Assembly (NCBI GenBank): GCA_002943765.1 | Contig: PQWQ01000006.1 | Span: 3,100,001 to 3,164,000 of the forward strand | Source of the DNA: Psoroptes ovis | Lineage: Eukaryota > Arthropoda > Arachnida > Sarcoptiformes > Psoroptidae | Reading direction: 5' to 3' | DNA: 64,000 bases | Part shown: piece after piece, positions 26,383 through 40,749 of the stretch | Layout: each line of letters opens with the position of its first letter | Numbering within the stretch: the stretch's first letter is position 1 | Notes under the pieces: generated by a model | The model's database searches: none | What the model was told of the DNA's origin: nothing | The model's input: the letters and a program-made list of their open reading frames with translations, nothing else | Translations under genes and position numbers: made by a program

Positions 26383-29300
26383 ATTTCTTTCTTGTTTTGT
26401 TCTCTTGTCCAAATGAATTCAATACATTCTAGTCAGTCAATCATGTTTTTCACCTTTGACCTTGTTTTTTTATATTTTTCTTCACAATTTTCTTTTGAAT
26501 TTTATTCCATTTTCAATCAATGAATAATGATAATAAAAAGCTTCAGCTTCTCTCATGTTGCTGCATTTTTTTCATTTTATAACTTTCATTGAATATTTGA
26601 TTTGTTTTCTTCTTTCAATTATTCAAGAAAATAGGAAAATTTAATAATAATTTGTGCTAAATTATTGAAAACAACTACAGCAATAATAATAAAATCAACA
26701 GTAAACTTTGACATGGATATGTGTTGTGTTTGTTGTGTACCATTCAACGTTGTTATTGTTGTCTAATGTATTTGTAAATGGACACGTATTTTTTTACATT
26801 GAAATTTTTGCATTTTGTTTTGCATTGAATATAATATTTTGCGTGCTCATAATGAAATGATTGTGTGTTGGAATAATAATAATAATAAAGCCAGAAAAAA
26901 CACACGTCTTGAAACCATTGATTAACCTTATCATATACTTTGTACTATTATTATTTATTAATTTTTAATAGACATGGTCAATTTTTGTTTGTCGGTCAGA
27001 GGTGGCAAACAGAATAAATTCCATATTTTTTTACCAGTTCAAAATTTAATAATTCAAATATACATTGGGCGTATTCAACTTTACACATAAAAAATGAGTA
27101 TTCATTCATCATTCCTCAAAAATTGTCAATTGTGTGCACATCTTATTATTATTATCATAATTTTCATTTTCACTGCTTTCATCTTAAGCCCAAAAAAACA
27201 GAATTTACATTTAAAATATATGTTTAAATTCTCAGACCATTTTCTATGTTTATTTGTTTCAAACCGAAAAAACGAACACGTCGTGCAAAGCGCAAAAATA
27301 AAAAAAATAATAAATACATGTTCAAGGTGTGAAAGGTCAAATTTGGTGTTGTTGTTTTTTTTCATTCAAATTCATTCATTTATCTTTGAATATTTTCCAT
27401 TATTATATGGTGGTCGTTCCTTGGTTTTGTTTCTAAATTAACATTATTATTGTTGCAGCAGCAATCGTTTATGATTAGAAGCAAAAAAACACCGCCGAAT
27501 ACCATTAACATTAGTTGGAAATATTCAAAAAATCAATACCGAACCAAATAATTAGTTTTTTTCCTCCTCATTTTCCTAGGAAAATACCCAATATTGAAAT
27601 ATATTAACAGGATGATATGATCATCATCATTGTGTTGGATGATGGTCGGCATTTTTGTTTTTTTTTTATTTCATGAATGCAATTTCAAAATTTTTAATCC
27701 GAAATTTCTGACATTTTTTTTCTTTTTTTCATGAATTAAAACGTGGAAAGCGAAATTTTTAATATTGCGAACTATGTAGGATGTTGTATTATCTCTTGAA
27801 TTCATTTTTTTTTTCTTTGGTGGTAGTGTTTGTAAGGAAAATGGATGATATTTGTTCTTTATCTGGTCTCGGCTTTATTGTTTGTTGTTGTTGTTCACCA
27901 TTCATACCTGTGCAAACCTGACGTGCACATTCACACAGACACACACCCGAAGATTTAGAATTGAAAATAGATTAAGAATTTATGTATATTTTACTTTGTG
28001 AATATAGAAAAGTAAAAGAAATTAGAAATTTTTTTTGTTCATTCAAAATTGGAATGAATGAAAATGATCATCAATGACGATGATCATATGGCCAGAAATA
28101 AGACTAAAAAAAATATTTCAAAGATCAAATGTTATTGATTAACATGGAAAAAAATACCAGAGGTTTGAATTGAAATTGAATGAAATGTTTTTTAATCTTT
28201 TCTTCAATTTTCATTTAAAGCCTATTCACATACATTTTTCACGTCGACACACATATATTTTGTTGAAGCAATGGCATTTACATTGAAAATCCAGGCTAGG
28301 CCATGATTTAGCATAGACAACAGCCAAAAAACAAAACTACAGGTATATATCGAAATCACCGACTTTGACCTTTATTATATTGAATTTGAAAAATTATTAT
28401 TTTTCATTATTTTTTTTGAAAAATTTTGCTCTGGTTTTTTCTTCCATTCATTCATTCATTCATTCTTGTCTTATCTCAGCTTTTCCTTGTAGTTATTTAT
28501 TGTGTTTTGGCTTTGCCTTAGATATATTTGATGATGAAGTTAGTTTTAGATTTTGAATTCCCACTGCGTGAGTTTTCTTTCGCTAATTTCTTAATGGTAA
28601 ATGCAGTCTGCGTGTGTATGCTATGGACCCATGTATTTTTTGAAAATGTGTAAATTTTTTCTTTTTCTCAATGTGCGAATTTTGACAAGACCAAGACTGC
28701 ACACACAAACACCATTGTAGATTTAAATTGGTGTATAAATGTCAGTCAATAGGAAGAATAATGGTCAAGACTATGATCAAGGATGATGATGATGATCATC
28801 GTTTATGTTGATCAAAACAAAAACAAAAAACAAATTCTTAAGAGATTTTATAATAATTTTGATGAAAATTCCAAGAATTTTCATTATAAAAAAAATTAGA
28901 TGAATGAATGAATGAATCAAATCAAAATGAATTTTACGCCTAATATTTGAAATCGTTGGTATATCGGTATATGTTTAATTTGAATTGAAATTTAAAACAA
29001 CAAAAAGCAAAAATTTGTTTTGAAAATTTTCTTAATCTCAAGAAAATATTTTTTCAAATTTCAAAATTTGAAAATTTAAGGTTACATGCAGTGCAATGTT
29101 AATCAATATTTATTTGTATGAAATGAACATTTGGATCATCATCATCATAGCCTTTGTGATGGTGATGACCCTCTTTTTCTTCGGTCTACTTGATAATCAT
29201 TTATTTTCTTCAATCATTCTTATTTTTTCTTAAATCTACAAGTAATTCACCACCATTGACAACCATTGATATTTTTCATTTACCTTCAATTCAATCATTC

Positions 29301-32300
29301 TATTCAATTCTTTGAATGAATCCAATGAACCATTCATCAGCGATTTCGTTAAGTTATTTTCATTAAAAAAAGTAAACTAAAAAATTTTAAAATTTTTTCC
29401 ATTTGAAATATTTTAAGCCTTCTTGTACTGAAAGAAAAAAATTTAAATTTTATTTCAAGTATTTCGTTCAAGAAAAATTTGAAAATAATAATAACCGAAA
29501 AATATCTTTATCATTTGACAATCACAAGTGATTGCATGCATTTTCTTTTTTTTCGTGCTCTCATTGTCAAACTTGTACCATTGAAGCAAAAAATCAATCA
29601 ATTTCCATAATTTCAAACTGTGTTCATTATATTGTGAATCATTGTCAATGTGAAATATGTTTGTGTTTGTGCGTATCAATCTTTTGATCTTTGTTGTTTG
29701 TATTGTTTACGTTTTTTTTTTGTCGAAATACATTTGAATTGAAAAACTTGTTTATTTTTCTTTCATATTTTTTCTGTTGTTTCGTTCATGTTTATTGAAT
29801 GGAACTTGATGAATCATTATTTCCAAGAAATAAAGGAAAAATACTCGAGTTTGTCATTACCTTCAAAGTTATTTCAAATCATATTAATAACAATCGAATC
29901 TGTTGCTGATTTTTCTGATTTTTTTCATCTTTCAAAAATTTTTTAAATTGAATGAAAAATACAATTCACAGAAAGGTTGAAATATATTTCTTTTCTTTTT
30001 TCGTAAATCAATTTGATTAGCTTTGATAGGAAAAAATAATAAACAACGACAACAACAATGACGATCATTCGACAATAAATAATCAGGCCAAAGAAAATGA
30101 AATACCAAAGATTGGGTACTTGAAATTTTCAATGAAATCAAAAGAAAAATATTGTCTCAAAAAATTATTCTTTTTACTCTTGAACATTTGACAACAATTG
30201 TTTCGTATATTCGGTTGTTGTTTGGGCCCATAGTGTGTTTCGTCGTCGTCCGGATAACGTAGAAACAACAAATAATAATAATAATAATAAATTGAATTTA
30301 TCTTTAATAAATTTCAAAAAATTTCATTATTTCCATTCAAGCATATTGTAGCCATTGTTCATGGATTGCTTGATTTTCAATTTTATATTATTTATTTGAA
30401 TGAATGGAAAATTTTTTTATTTTCTTTCAATTTTCATTTTGTTGACAATTTTTTGTCGCCATTCAACAACTCTACCATCATCATCATCATCAACAACAAT
30501 AATAATTGTTGATTAATATTGATTTCAAACCCGAAACAAATGAAAAATATGTTTGGCTTTGAAATTTTTGTAAAAATGAAAATCAATCATTTTCAATTTC
30601 CTGAACTACATTTTGAAATCATATCAATGGAGTTGTGTGTGTGATGAAAAATGAATTTTGTTCCATTTTCAAAAATTTTAACTTTCTGGCAATTTTTTCC
30701 ATGAAAAAAATGAAACGAATTTTGAAATTATTTCCAAGAATATGCAATAATTTTCGAATATGATCATTATTATTATCATTATTCCTTCGTTAATGTAACT
30801 CTACAGGGAGTTTTTGTTCTGTAGAATTTCAGTAGTGTTCAATCATCATCATCTTAGAACAGTCGAATATTATAATTGTTCATCGATGCACATGGAATTC
30901 TGTCCTGTTCATTTTGTATCGATTTGTGATGATGAAGAAAGAAAAAAAAATTAAAAACAAAACGGAAAAGGAATAAGTGAATCAAATAAAAATACGGAAT
31001 CATGCATGATATGATTGGTTTTCGATTGTCAAAAATTTTCAAACGATTCAAAATGATTTGAATTGAAATTTTCGATGAATTTCAAAAATAAAATGAGAGA
31101 GAATTCTCCATTTGATTCTATCGAAAAAACTGAGAATTCCATTAGCTCAGAATGGAAAAATTTATTTCTGGCTTAAAATTGTTTCCACATCAAAATAATT
31201 CATTTTTTTCATGGAAAATTTTTCATAATGAATGATGTTTCTTGTAGACTTCTAGACACCTTTTTTTTTCTTTAAAATTTTGGTTGATGGATATATGATA
31301 ATTATGATCATCTAAAGAAAAAAAAGAGAAACATTAGACGATTCATAAATATATAAAGCTGTCATTTAATGATGTTGGTAAGGTTATTGTTGATGTTGCC
31401 GTTGACCCATAGAAAATAATTATCTTTACATTTTTCACACGGTCCAAGCTCATTTTTTGATTTAATAAAATAAATGTGATGTTCTATTCAATTATCATCA
31501 TCATCATATTCAATTGTCACACAATTTAATGATGATAAGCTAATGAGATTGTCAATGATTGTCTTTTCATTTCTTATTCGTATGAATTCAATTGGAATTG
31601 AATTTTTCTATTTTCATTTTAATTTGAATAATGTTGAAACAAAAACAAAAAAAAATGGTCAAGTCATTTGATTTCTGTAGAAAAGAAATTCTTATTTTCA
31701 ACATTCAATTCAATATTACATTTCATGTCATGCATAATTTTGTAAAAATTTTTAGAAAAATTTTAAATTCATTTCATTTCATTCATCTTCCCACTTCTTT
31801 TAAAATTGAATCATCAAACATTTATTATTTCAAGTTGAATAAAATGAAATCTATTATTATCATTCATTTCATTGTATGTGACTTTCAGTGTGTGTAAAAT
31901 GATGATTGAATTTTGATCTTGTCAAAAAATAAGAAAAAAAATCAAATCCTTTTCTTGAATTACATTTTGAATTGAAATCAAAGAAAAAAATTGTCAAAAC
32001 ATGAATTTTCATCTTTGAAATTCATTTCAAAAACAAATATTATGGCAACCATTCAAAATAAACAACAACAACCAAAACTATGTAACAACAAGTGGACGTA
32101 GAATTTTAAAATTCTTGATTTTTCTCTTTTTGAAATTTTGTCAAATTTATTTTAGATTCTCATAATGTCTTTGGTTTATGAATTTTCGCTTGTCTGTATA
32201 TTAGTATTCGTAATTTCTCAAAAGTCATCATCATTCCCATTTTGATTGTAATTTGATCTTATTTATGTGCATGTTTCTTTTCCTGTAATGAAAAAATGAG

Positions 32301-33511
32301 AATTTTTTTTTCATTTGTTATGATAATAATCAAGCCAAGCGAAACAAATCGTTATGATTTCATCATTTGAAGACGAACAAAATTCACATATATTCACAAT
32401 GACATTTAGTTGTTCCAGAATTGTTTTTTTATTGCAGAATGCATGTCAAATTTTTTTTTTCTTAAAATATTTTATCAAATCCATCAAATTTGAATATGTG
32501 GCTCTTATTGTTGTTGTTATTCAATTATTCTTAGTATTATTGCGGTTTTTGTAATAATATTTTTGATGAAATAGAAATAAACAAGAAAATTCTGTCACAT
32601 TTTTCAATTTTCAAATGCATATAAAGCAATGAATGGCAACGAATGATGAATATTATTTGTTGCTGTTATTACTGTTGTTATGTGTTCAAGAATATTTAAA
32701 GCAAAAAAAAACATTTATTTTATTTATTTCTTGAATTTAAATTTAGAATTCGTCACAGACACCCGCTTACTCGTGCTTAATATTTTTTTCAATAAAAACA
32801 TCATTTTCTGCCATATTGTACATGTTGATGCACACCTAAAAAAGAAAAATATTGAAGCATTTTTCCGATCATGAAAAAAAATGAAAAATTATGACTTTTG
32901 GGAAAGAATCGCAAAGGGGAGAGAAAGCGAGAGAAAAAATGTCTAAAATGATTCATTTCATTGCTACATCCCTATTCTATTTGAATCGAAATTCAAATGA
33001 AGAGAAAATTCTGTCATTCCGAAATATTTATGATCGATATTCAACGATGATGATAATGATGTGATCATTTGTGAAAATTATTGAATGGAAAATTACTCCC
33101 AAAAACATTTATTCATTCATTTTTCCCTTCATTTTTTCTCACTTAACTTCCGAATCAAATTATACTGAATGCTCTGAGTAAGCTTCATTGGGTATTTGTG
33201 TTGTTTGTGTTTTATCCATTTTATTTTTAACAAAGCTAATAATTAAATAATTTCAATAATAATGAAAAAATTCATGAAATGATTCCGGAATGAAATCAAA
33301 TATATTGAAAAGAAAAACAAATGATATATGATGATTAGCTTCGAATTTTTCCTACGCATTTATATTTAGCGACTTCATATTATCACAGATATCAAAAATA
33401 AATGATAACAATAATGATAATTATTGCTATAATTATTATAAGTAATTAACAATTACAATAATTTGAAATATTATTATTATATGATCAATTAATTTTGATT
33501 TCGTTTTGTAA

Positions 33512-33535
33512 AAAAACGAAAAAACATTCGTTTTT
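33512..33535. repeat. Perfect 9-bp stem-loop
   Basis: AAAAACGAA and TTCGTTTTT are exact reverse complements around a 6-nt loop. Confidence 0.6.
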
Positions 33536-35201
33536 CAATGATAAAGCAGTGATTCTATTTATTTGAATTTTTTTCCTTTGATTTTTCTCATTACAATCAT
33601 CATCATCAGTCTCATTATCATTATTTAAATTGATAGAAATTTTTTACTTGCCTGCCTGTTTGGCTTGCCTGCAATTGAATTGATAACAAACAAGCACACA
33701 CACATAAACGAATTGAAACGATAGAAGAAATATAATTATTAATACAAAGTCATATTCTTTCTTTGCTTTTTTCTCCAATGATGATGATGATTTAATTATT
33801 GTTGATTACATTTTGTTCAAAATGGAAAAAATAAAAAAATTTATTTCAATACAAAAATCAAAAAATTCAGAAAAATAAAAACTAAAAAACAGCCCTGAAT
33901 CATGTATGGATCATTAGCCATTTGATTCAATAATGATAATAATAATAATAATAATGATGATGATGCTTAAATTCTTTAATGACAATTTTCTTCTCCTCTG
34001 TCTTCTGTCTTTATTCATTTCTATTTAGCCAATTTCAATACTTGAAATGTAATATTAAAACATCATTATTATCATTATTATATTGTTTCAATTGATGATA
34101 TCAAATTGATGTTGTTGTTGTCGTTATAATACTTCAGGGTAAAATTTTGAATTGAATTACAATTTATTCATTTTATCAGAAGTTTTTTTTTCGTTTTGTT
34201 TTTCGTAGATTTCAGTTGCAATTTTTGATCATTTTTGATCGGTTTCACAATCGTTTTACTCAATTTTTGCATATTTGATTCATTAATGAAATGAAAATGA
34301 CACTTTTTTGTTGTCTTAAGTGCTCGAGTATTTTCATTTCGTATGTATTGCTTGCGGTGTAATTCGAAACAATTATTATCATCATCATTATTATTACTAT
34401 CATGAAAATATCCGTGATTTTTGCATATGCACACACACACACTCATATATCAATTTTAAACCTGTCATCAGTACCTGTGTAATGAAATGAAACAAATGAA
34501 TGAATACAAAGCGCCTAAACACACAATTGAATTCATATGGAAATAAATTTTAATTTTTTTTTTCGAATGTAAATTTTTCCTGTCTGTTTCACTAATCAAC
34601 TTGTCACCTGTGTGTTTTGTATATAACAAGAATTATGTTCCTTTTTCCTGGCTTTATTATTATTATTATTATTACAAGTAGTATATAATTTTTCATAAAT
34701 ATTCCCTAAAATTCAACTCTCATTTCTAATTTTGGTTGAATGCTAATTTAATAATGATAATTATTATTATTTTTCTTATAATTGTATTTGTATTTTTACT
34801 TATTATTATTACACTTTTCATGGTCTAATCATCTTTGTTTCATTCGAAGAAATTGAAGAAAAAAAGAATTGAAAATGTCATCAATGTTGTTGTAAGGTTT
34901 AAACATTGTTCAACCATCATTCAACCAGCATTTGTTTACCTTTAGTGTTTAAAGAGGCAGAAAAAAATAAAACAATTATTGAAATTATTATTAGTATCAT
35001 TATATGATATGTGATAATATTTCATTTCATTTTTTTTCACTGGATTCTGAAGCATGAAGATTGATCATTTTAGCTTTTCCATTGTATCATATTATTCACT
35101 CCTTCATTTCCATCGATGATGATAGCATTGACCTTCGAATAATGAAAATAATAGTTCATTCAAGATGAACTAACAATTTGATTTAAAATGATAATAGCTA
35201 A

Positions 35202-35243
35202 TAACAACAACAACAACAACAACGACGACGACGACAACAACAA
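35202..35243. repeat. Compound (AAC)n(GAC)n(AAC)n microsatellite
   Basis: AAC units, then four GAC units, then AAC units again. Confidence 0.9.
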
Positions 35244-35347
35244 TTAGAATCATCATTCCATTATCTTGTTATTATTATTATTAATATTATCATTTACTTT
35301 AATGATCATTTATAACTAACAAAGTTGTATTGAATTGAGCAACGACG

Positions 35348-35371
35348 CACACACACACACACACACACACA
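35348..35371. repeat. (CA)n microsatellite
   Basis: About twelve uninterrupted CA units. Confidence 0.9.
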
Positions 35372-38300
35372 AACACATTGAATGTTGTTGATGATGCTGA
35401 TGATGATGATGGTCAAGATTATAAATTTTTCATTTATTTGCCACTGAAACATCACAAAATTTTTGCTTCATAGGAAAAAATGAAGAAAAACTAAATTGAA
35501 TTTAATTCAATTTGGCTTTTTTTCCTTTTCTTCTTCTTCGGAAAATTATTATTATTTACACATAAAGTGTCAGTTTCAAATAATAATAATAATAATGGTA
35601 AAACATTGATTATATTTGAAAATGAAATATACAACTCAAGAAACTTGATTTAATTCGAACAATTTTCAACAATTCATAGACAACACACAATCATTTGAAC
35701 ATCCATCTATTCATTCATTGATGATGATATGTCATTACCGCATTGAAACATCGTTTTTTTTATTCAATTTTCCCAATGAAACAACATCAATCCAACAATA
35801 GAGTGATGATGATGATGATTCACATGATCGTTTAAATGTTGAAATTTTGTCTTTTTATTTTATTTTATTTGAAATGAAAAATTCAAAGAAAATTTCATTA
35901 CATACACACAGATACACACATACAGGGATGATGATTATTTCTTCTTCTTCATCCTTTTTTTTCAACCATAATAGGCCTACAAAAATCAAATTTTTTTGAT
36001 TGAATTTTTCAAAGTTTTAATATTTTTCCATTTTACTCGATTATAATGTTCAAATTGCATTGTGTGTGGTGTATTCAATGAATGTTTGAATACATTGAAT
36101 ACAATGAAAAACAATTTGAAATTCTTCATCATTTTCGCCTATGAGGTTTTTCAATTTTTTCTCTTTTTTCGTTTATTCATTATCATCATTGTTGAATGAG
36201 TGAATGAATGAATTTTTCATTAAATTCAAAACGATTATAATGAAAATTGAATAAATGAATGAATGGATAGATAGATGGATGGATTGAATGGATGGAACAT
36301 CATCATTTTTAATGATTGATTTATATGAAAATGTGTGTGTTTGTGTGTGTATTTATGTGTATTATGTATGATGATACACACAACACATTTTGTTGATGTG
36401 TTGTTTGTTGTGTGTCTCATCATTGTGTTATTATGATTATGTTGATAATGATGATGATTATTATGAAACGTGTGTTTTCATTGTTATTATTTTCATTATC
36501 ATTATCAATTGTTAATATTTTCAGTTTTTGTCGATATTCAATTTATTGTTAGAATAAAAAAAATGAGGAAAATAAAAATGAAAATTTCATCATTGTTATT
36601 CAATGTTATTGTTGTAGAAGGTATCATCTATTTATTTTCATTGTTTAAATTGATTAAATGAAATTTTTCTCTTTCATTCTATTTCTCCATCATCATCATC
36701 ATCATGATAATAATGATAACAAATTTCAAAATTGAATGAAATGAAATGACGAAACGTTCAAATATCATTTTTGGTATTTGTTATTAAATGCCTGAAAAAT
36801 CATGGATAAAATAATCAAAAAATTAATCGATTCATCCACGATTATTGATCATTTAATCAATTTTTTATTTTCAAAATAATTTGTTTTTACGAAATCACTT
36901 TGTGAAATTTCGTAAATATTCGTCAATCTATTTCTAAATTTTGTTATTTTTGATAATTTTAATGTAAAAAAAATATAGAGATGCAATTGCATTCAAGTAA
37001 ATGCGTAGTACGCCTTATTCATTAACATTGTTCTTCATCATTGAAATACAATCACAAGTACATGCAAAGACATGGGCGTAATTCAATTTGAGTCTGTACT
37101 GATTGTTTTCTGTGATTTATTTAAAGGAGGAAAATTCGTATTTCGTTGTAATTTCAATTAAATACTATTCCAATATTTAATCAAAGAAAGCAAAGGATGC
37201 TTACAAATTCATTTGTTCAAAATGAAAATTTGTCAATTATTTTTTTTCATTCATTTCTATTCAATTTTCCTTGAAATAAATTAATTAAAAGCAAAAAAAT
37301 AAATAAAAACAATTTTTACAAATTGAATTTACTTTATTTACTCATCGTTTTCCTTCTTCGTGTATACCTTTTGTGTGTACCTTGGGTTTTAAATTTCAAA
37401 TCATTGATTAATTTTTTCTTTTGCTTTTTCTTTTAATTTCAATTTATTCATATTACTTTGAAAGAATTTTATTATTATTATTGTTATTAATGTCGTTTGT
37501 TCCTGAGAATTTTCTCAGAGTTTTTCTTTTTTTTTCGAAAGTACTTTGATGCTAAAAAAGCATATTCTTTCATGTTTTCTACATTACTTTTTACTTCATT
37601 TTTTCGTTTGTTTCGTTTTGGTTAATGGAAATTCAAAACTTTTATTTTGTCATTAAAAGAAACGAAAAGAAAAAATGATGGGAAATTTTTGGTCTTGTTT
37701 TGCATTGCATTGTTTACTTTTAAAATTCTGATCGGATCTTAATTTTTTATTATTTTCATTTTTACATTCCTGTTGTTTCTGAATAATGAATAAAATAAAC
37801 AAACAGACAAATAAACATAGAAATCTTCTTATCATATTTGTTTGTTTGTTTTTCAATTCAATCCTTTGACATTCTTTGATTTCATTTTGATTTCATTTCA
37901 TTTTTTTCTAGTAATTTGATGAATAATAATTAATCAATTGATACGATTCTATTGTTTTTTCCCGATTTCTTGTTGAATCATAACATAACCAAACACAAAC
38001 AAAAAAAGCGAAAACCCTTTGACATCTAAAAATTTCTAATACGAAAATGCTAATTCCTATTGTTTGTTCGTTTTTCGTGTTGCACCAATCATCATTCACG
38101 TCATAAATTTCCCTTGAACATTAAAAGCATCATTACTTGTTTGCAAAATCTAAACTAAAATTTGAAATAATAAACAAAAGAAATCAAAAAATCCTAAAAA
38201 CTATAGCGCACAATGCAATGTATTTTAGTCGAAAACAATCATGTTAATATCCAACTGTGTGTGTTTGGTGTTTCATATCATTTTTTATTGTCTTTTCTCT

Positions 38301-38634
38301 ATTCACTGTTTGTAATATTTCAAATTATTTTGTTTTAAAAATGATTTCCCCCTTTCATTCGATGAAAAATTATCAATTGTTCATTTATGTTATCAGAATC
38401 AAATTTTAAATTTGAAATCAAGATCAAATATGGAATTTTAAAGTCAAAAAATGAATAAAATTTTCTGAGACAAAACAAATCATTTCTCCGTTTTGGAATG
38501 ACCATATTTTTCATCGAATATTTGCATTATCAATGTATTGGGTGATCGCAAAATTTCCATGAATGTTTCCATGATCAAATCATGAGTTACAAAATAAATC
38601 ATATCATGAATACATTCACCTGTATTTTGATTAG

Positions 38635-38657
38635 TTTTTTTTTTTTTTTTTTTTTTT
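38635..38657. repeat. Poly(T), 23 nt
   Basis: The longest T homopolymer in the window, about 200 nt before the ratchet-point candidate. Confidence 0.9.
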
Positions 38658-38816
38658 GGAGAAAAATACAAGAAAATATACATTTCATATACATTCTTTG
38701 ATTATGATCATAATGATGATGGATTCTTCTTCGTTTTTTTTTTTGAGCAAAATTTAATCCCATATTTTATTAATATTAATATTTATATTATTTTCTTTGT
38801 TTGTTTTCATTTAAAA

Positions 38817-38868
38817 CTAATTCTTTTTTTCATTTCATTTTTTCTTTTTTTTTTGTTTTTAGGTAAGT
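38817..38868 (+). promoter_or_regulatory. Candidate recursive splice site (zero-nucleotide exon, ratchet point)
   Basis: Three elements occur in order: CTAAT at 38817-38821 (insect branch-point consensus, about 42 nt before the AG); a tract at 38821-38860 with 37 pyrimidines of 40; then TTTTTAG at 38856-38862 fused directly to the perfect donor GTAAGT at 38863-38868. In Drosophila, long introns are removed in steps at exactly such AG|GTAAGT junctions, where the upstream exon is joined to the site and the regenerated donor is used again. On the same strand as the ephrin exon it would split the intron at 29,108 bp. As an ordinary exon start it is poor: one frame stops at once and another after ten codons. 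The octamer alone is expected about once by chance in DNA of this composition, but not with this tract and branch site. Confidence 0.6.
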
Positions 38869-39321
38869 TTATGTCATTTTCATATTATTTATTGATGATA
38901 ATATATTTTGTGTTGGATGGTGCAGAATATAAATTTTCAATTCATTCATTCAATTTGCAACGGTTTGCTTGAATCTTTTTTCCATATTTAATTTTATTTG
39001 TTTCCCAATTTCATTTATTTTACCAATTTTTTTTTCGATGTAAATGCTTTTCCCCGTATGTGATTGCATAAACATCGAATAAACAATCCATTTCATTTCA
39101 TTCTAGTTTTCTATTCATCAATGATAATGGTTATTTATGTAAACTTTACATGATCATTGTGTAGTATTGTTACTGCTGATAGATTTTTGTGTGTGTGTGT
39201 GTGTGTTTACCCTTTGATGATTTACTATATATTTGTTTTGTTTTTCGCTTCATTCTTGCAATTTTGCATTGGGAATATATAAATACAAACATCCTGAATC
39301 GACAAAGTTGTTGAATATTTG

Positions 39322-39343
39322 TTTATTTATTTATTTATTTATT
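39322..39343. repeat. (TTTA)n microsatellite
   Basis: Five uninterrupted units. Confidence 0.9.
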
Positions 39344-40728
39344 CATGTTTTTTGTCTAAATGCAAACTTCCTGCATTTGAAAAGCAAAACAAATCCATAT
39401 TTGATGATCATATAAATGTGTATGTGTTTTTTTTTTTGGAAATGTTTCAGGCAAATAGACGTTTAGTTTGGTTAGTTTTTTGCTTTGTTTTGTTTGCCTT
39501 AATAAATAATAATAATAATAAAACATCCCTTGTGAATCGACAAATGAATTATTATTATTATGACTATTTTTTGAATCGTAATTTTCAAAGAATTCTCTCG
39601 TATTTTATTATTCATAATTATTTTTATTGACGAAACATTTGTGAAAAATATGTGAATTTTTCATATATTTCTCAATGCCCAAATGAAAATTGACCAAAAA
39701 CAAACAAATCAAATTTGTATTTACAAGCTGTAAATATTGAAATTTATTATTTGAACAAGAAAGGTTTGGTCATTTATTACTTCATTCATTCGGAAAATTC
39801 AATAATTTTTACCTGTACGAATGTGTCATTGATTTAATTTTTAAATTTTCGAATCGAAAAATTGTAAAATTTAATTGAATTCAATCAATGTTCAATAATC
39901 ATCGGTTCTTTAAATCATTGATTTCTCAGAATTATTTGGACTTGCTTTGATTTCAGCAAATTAGAGTAAAATCTTTGAATAAATTGTTTATGAAGAAATA
40001 AAATAGGAACAAATCAAAATTTATTATGTTTAGTCTATTTTTCATAAGCAAATATCATTTGCTCATGAAAAAATAAATAGAAAATTTCCTATTCAAAGAA
40101 TATACTAATGATAATAATTACAAACAACTGTTTTTTCTTAATTCCATTTGATTTCATCAGTATTTTGCTTCGGAATTTGTTTACTGAAATTGTGTAAACA
40201 CCAACAACAGCAGTAGCAACAGCGACAAACTTACAAACGAAACGATTTGACTTTACAAATAAATAAAAATTTTCTGTTCTGTTTTTTCTGTTGTTTGTTT
40301 CAATTAATTTCAATTAAAATCATTTCATTATTTTCATTTCTACTATTTTCTTCCAGTATCTAAAGTAATAAGAAATGAAATTGTGTTCTTACACATGTTT
40401 TTCTTTTGGTTCTCTGTTTGCCAAACATTAATGAAAATCAAAATGAAATAAAATTGTATTCAAAGAATCTTTTTTTTTCTTTTGCCATATTTTTCTTATT
40501 ATTTTGCCGAATTTTATTCTTCTCATGTCTCTCTCATTGTGTGTGGTCAGTAGTTGTTTCGATTCATTCGTGAATACATCGGTGACCTTTTTCGTTCGAT
40601 CAAACGAAGAAAAAAATTAAATTAAATTCAATTTGTTGGGCAGATATTTTCAAAGAAAATAATAGGAATAAGAATAAAGAAATTTGCATTTTTTTCACTT
40701 TAATGCAATGTCTATCATTAAATTATTC

Positions 40729-40749
40729 AAAAAAAAAAAAAAAAAAAAA
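40729..40749. repeat. Poly(A), 21 nt
   Basis: Homopolymer run. No retroposon body or target duplication is recognised beside it. Confidence 0.9.

Larger units (their letters stand above)
25822..38816. other. Intron stretch with no recognised gene
   Basis: AT-rich sequence with (AAC)n(GAC)n at 35202-35243, (CA)n at 35348-35371 and several stem-loops. A GC-richer patch near 30200-30260 lies in a 62-codon - strand frame with an acidic run (RYPDDDETHYGPK) that I cannot assign. Other ORFs are Phe/Ile/Asn/Lys-rich and look like chance. Confidence 0.5.

Noticed and set aside
37064..37084. Similarity to the miR-71 sequence (AAAGACATGGG)
   Set aside because: Only about 11 contiguous bases agree, the seed start differs, and no complementary arm lies within about 60 nt on either side, so no hairpin precursor forms.
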